Shown: piece after piece, positions 9,538-12,282 of the stretch
Layout of the letters: the number at the start of each line of letters is the position of its first letter
How positions within the stretch are numbered: position 1 is the first letter of the stretch
NCBI GenBank assembly: GCA_029050415.1
Contig: JAIDMU010000056.1
Coordinates: 1 to 12,282 of the forward strand
Length of the DNA: 12,282 nt
Direction: 5' to 3'
Source: Malacoplasma sp.
GTDB taxonomy: Bacteria; Bacillota_I; Bacilli_A; Mycoplasmatales; Mycoplasmoidaceae
Translations under genes and position numbers: made by a program
The notes under the pieces: model-generated
What the model saw: the letters and a program-made list of their open reading frames with translations, nothing else
The model's database searches: none
What the model was told of the DNA's origin: nothing

Positions 9538-11109
9538 TTATTCTTTAAAAAACATTAATCATTTCAAGTCATATGAACTAGAATTAGGAGAAGAATCATC
9601 AATTAATTGTGATCTTTCATTATATGCTTTGTAAGTTAATAAATCATCATCAAAAATTAATTCATATTTTCTAAAAACTTCACCATTTATTTTTTTATCT
9701 TCAACAAAAATTCTTATGCTCTTTTTTTGTAATTTTGAAAATTCATTATAGACATTAAAATAATATTTGATACCCATAAACAAAATACCATCATATTTAA
9801 AAACATTTAATTTTTCATTAGTTTTTAAATTATTATAAAAAAAATCTAGTCCTGGTCTTCCATTTTTTTCCAAAAAAGAAATAGTTTGTGAAGATCTTAA
9901 ACCACTTCTAACTTCATCATTTATTTTGTATTCTTTTGCTTTAAAAATATCAATTGAACTAGAAGAACCAACTTTTGAAATGTCAATATAAGCACCATTC
10001 CCATTAGCATCAACACCTAAAACTTTATCAACCACATTATGCTTAGTGTATTCAATTCAGTTTCTAGAAAAAATTAATCTGTTTTCTAAATCATCATCAC
10101 TGTTTGAAACATTATTTATTGATTTTGTTTCAACAATCACTGGAACAGTATTAAGTTTTAAAACTTTTTTTTGTAATGTAATAGGAGTGGTATCAATACC
10201 ATTTATAGACAAACTTTTTGATTCTAGTTCTTTTATTTTTTTAAGAATTTCTGAAAAAATGGTTCTTTTACCACCAGGTAAAAGAGTTTCTTCATTTGTT
10301 AATAAATTAGCTAAAAATGAGCTACTAAAAGAATTTGTATTAGTAATTAAACTATCATTAACTACTTTTTTGTTCTTTGATGATTCTATAGATTCAACAA
10401 GTAAATTAGACTGACTAACTAAATCATCTGAAGTAATTTCTTCTTCTTGAATTAAAGATTCATAGAAAGTTGAACCAGAATATTTGTTTTCATTTTTGGT
10501 TAAATTTTCTGGTTTTTCTACTATTTCTTCCTCAGTAAATTTTTGTTTTAATTCTTGATTTTTATCAAATTCAATGAAATTTTCATTCATCATTTTTTCT
10601 TCATCTTTTTTTATCATTGAAGATACAGAAGAATATGAAAAATTTTCATCTACTAAATCATATTTTTTCTCTTCAGTAGTGACCTTTTCTAAAAAAGCTT
10701 TCATATATATTTCTTTTTGATTCTTAAAAATTTCTTTGATTTTTCTAAACTCTTCTTTACCAACACCTTTAATTTTAAAAATTTTATAATTTTCAGTTTC
10801 AATTTCTATATAAGAATTAAAGTGATTTTTATCATTTGGAACAAAATTTAAACTTCTTATGTCTTTATATGTGTAAACACCACAAAAACTAACTTTATCT
10901 TTTTCATCACCAATAAATATTTTTTGGTTACTAAAACAAACTAGCAAAGTATTTCTTTTATGTTTATAATACCCAACAAATGCATAAATAGTAAACTCTC
11001 TTAAAGAATATTTTTTTTGAATTTTTTCATATATTTTATTTAAATTTGCTCTTTTATTAAATGTCACTCTCAATGATTTAACATTGAAATTATTATTTTC
11101 TAAAATCAT
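9538..11109 (-). CDS. 523-aa cytosolic protein with N-terminal bacterial PH-like domain, function unknown
   Basis: I do not recognise a named family for the whole protein. Residues about 50-133 resemble the YokE-like bacterial PH domain: LLVCFSNQKIFIG as the paired strands, then YTYKDIRSLNF, then a strand pair around YIEIETENYKIFKIKGV, and a closing amphipathic helix EEFRKIKEIF. Residues about 140-280 are acidic, low-complexity and probably disordered. The C-terminal part, about 310-523, contains DANGNGAYIDISKVG and looks folded. It has no signal peptide or membrane helix, so it is cytosolic or peripheral. Two TGA codons (10057 and 9559) are read as Trp; the first is W351. The true stop is TAA at 9538. 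ATG 11109 follows AGGGAAG (11113-11119); an in-frame TTG at 11130 has no such site. It is the first gene of the minus-strand run, with galU 54 bp downstream. Confidence 0.85.
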
Positions 11110-11112
11110 TTT

Positions 11113-11119
11113 CTTCCCT
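11113..11119 (-). promoter_or_regulatory. Shine-Dalgarno of the PH-like-domain gene, decides the start
   Basis: AGGGAAG on the minus strand; its AGGG core lies 6 bases before ATG 11109. It lies inside the frame that would open at TTG 11130, which argues that the protein is 7 residues shorter than the longest possible frame. Confidence 0.65.
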
Positions 11120-11266
11120 AATTTAACCAACTAATCAATAGAAATTACAAAAAATAAAAAATGAATAGATAAAAAAGCAAAATTACTTTTGTATATAATC
11201 ATTCACTAAAGATTATAATTAATTAACAAATATATATATCACATAAATTTTATTTTTTAATTACTT

Positions 11267-11294
11267 TTGAAAAATTAAGTTTATTTAAGATAAT
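11267..11294 (+). promoter_or_regulatory. Candidate promoter of the pseudouridine synthase gene
   Basis: TTGAAA (11267-11272), a 16-base spacer, then GATAAT (11289-11294), leaving a leader of about 35 bases before ATG 11335. It is the best spaced pair on this strand in the gap. The leader has no clear Shine-Dalgarno. Confidence 0.4.
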
Positions 11295-11334
11295 AAGCAT
11301 TGTTATTTATAACAGAACTAAAACTAAAAAAAAT

Positions 11335-12231
11335 ATGACAACTATTTTAATCAAAAAAGAGGATTCAAAAAAAATATTAAGAGACTTTTTATCTGAAAAA
11401 TTTCCTCAACTATCATCTTCAAAAATTAATAAATCCATTAAAAATGGTGATATTAAAGTTAATAAAAAAAAATCAAATTGAAATTATGAATTAAAAGAAA
11501 ATGACCAAATCCATCTTTTTTTAAAAATAAAACAAAATAAAAATATGATTTTTTTAAAAGCAAACAAAAACATAAAAATTATTTATGAAGATGAAAACAT
11601 AATAGTTGTTGATAAACCCAGAGGTATTATTTGTCAACCAGATAAAAATGAAAAAATTAACACACTTAACAATCAAATAAAAAAATATTTATACGACAAA
11701 AAAGACAAAGCATATGAATCAACAAATTTATGTCATAGATTAGATAAATACACTAGTGGTCTTTGCATTGGAGCAAAAAATCAAAAAACATTAAAAGAAT
11801 TAAATACATTATGAAATACTAAAGCTATTTCAAAGTTTTATTTGGCTCTATGCTATGGAAAATTCAAAGAAAAAAAGAAAATGCTTGTTAATTATGTTTA
11901 TTTCAATGAAACATCTCAAAAAATGGAAATTGATAGAAAAAATATTTATAACAAAAAAATGGAAACAAAATATTCTGTAATTAGACAAAATAAAAATTAT
12001 GCTCTTTTAGAAATTGAAATTCTCACTGGAAAAAAACATCAAATAAGAGTTCATATGGCATCTATTGGTAATCCAGTTTTAGGAGATACAAAATATAACA
12101 AAATCAATAATTTTTCCTATCAATTTCCTTGCTTAATTTCTTATAAATTAAAATTTAATTTTCCAAAAAATCACTTTTTAAATTACTTAAACGAAAAAAA
12201 CATAACAACTAATATTAAAAATTTTAAATAG
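11335..12231 (+). CDS. RluA-family (RluC/RluD-type) rRNA pseudouridine synthase with S4 domain
   Basis: The product isomerises specific uridines of 23S rRNA to pseudouridine. The protein is 298 aa. An N-terminal S4-type RNA-binding domain (about 1-66; LRDFLSEKFPQLSSSKINK, then IKNGDIKVN) precedes the catalytic domain. That domain has VVDKPRG (91-97), the catalytic motif HRLDKYTSG (134-142) with Asp137 as the nucleophile, the basic TGKKHQIRVHMASIG (231-245) and GDTKY (250-254). All hallmark residues are present, so it should be active. The target position, RluC-like or RluD-like, cannot be decided from the sequence. ATG 11335 starts the S4 domain, and two TGA codons are read as tryptophan inside the frame; code 11 would lose the S4 domain. 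The stop is TAG at 12229-12231. It is transcribed away from the other five genes. Confidence 0.94.
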
Positions 12232-12261
12232 TAATTACAAATAAATAAAATTTGTTAAAAA

Positions 12262-12282
12262 ATGAAAATGATAACAAACAAT
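12262..12282 (+). CDS. Possible start of a further gene, cut by the window edge
   Basis: An ATG at 12262 opens seven codons (MKMITNN) to the window end, 30 bases past the pseudouridine synthase stop and on the same strand. No Shine-Dalgarno is visible and the piece is too short to judge. Confidence 0.15.

Larger units (their letters stand above)
11110..11334. other. Divergent intergenic region
   Basis: This 225-bp, extremely AT-rich gap lies between oppositely oriented genes and must hold both promoters. Several TATAAT-like boxes are present (for example 11194-11199 and 11214-11219 on the + strand), but most lack a well-spaced -35. I could not pick a convincing minus-strand promoter for the PH-like-domain gene. 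No RNA gene or riboswitch is apparent. Confidence 0.6.

Noticed and set aside
10046..10414. Open frame on the + strand, 122 codons
   Set aside because: It is antisense to the PH-like-domain gene, with Ser/Phe/Leu-rich content expected from reversing Lys/Glu/Asn-rich coding sequence, and no initiation signal.

Overview
The window comes from a very AT-rich mollicute and must be read with genetic code 4. Every tryptophan in the six genes is TGA and I saw no TGG tryptophan codon, so code 11 would break most of these genes into fragments. Large Asn/Ser/Thr-rich surface proteins, lipoprotein-associated-type repeats and a degenerate glycolytic paralogue fit a Mycoplasma-type organism. The style recalls the M. 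pulmonis/M. mobile side of the group, but I cannot name the species.

Layout, right to left. On the + strand at 11335-12231 is an S4-domain RluA-family pseudouridine synthase. It diverges across a 225-bp gap from a minus-strand run of five genes. First is a 523-aa cytosolic protein (9538-11109) with an N-terminal bacterial PH-like domain, an acidic linker and a unique C-terminal half. Second is galU (8578-9483), a standard UTP--glucose-1-phosphate uridylyltransferase. After a 163-bp gap with a plausible promoter come three tightly packed genes: a 912-aa membrane-anchored surface protein (5676-8414), a 1319-aa membrane-anchored surface protein (1690-5649), and a protein with the fold pattern of cofactor-independent phosphoglycerate mutase (1-1666), which runs off the left edge.

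The three-gene unit is the notable part. Gaps are 26 and 23 bp and each gene has its own Shine-Dalgarno. Both surface proteins have an N-terminal hydrophobic segment without a lipobox cysteine, a long extracellular region ending in repeats, one C-terminal membrane helix and a basic tail of about 40 residues. The mutase-like protein keeps the length and landmarks of the family but has lost essentially all metal ligands and the nucleophile-serine motif. It is therefore probably a pseudoenzyme repurposed as a structural or regulatory partner. A membrane-spanning assembly of two surface proteins with a cytosolic partner is an inference from operon structure and topology, not shown by sequence alone.

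I found no tRNA, rRNA, CRISPR array, insertion sequence or riboswitch.
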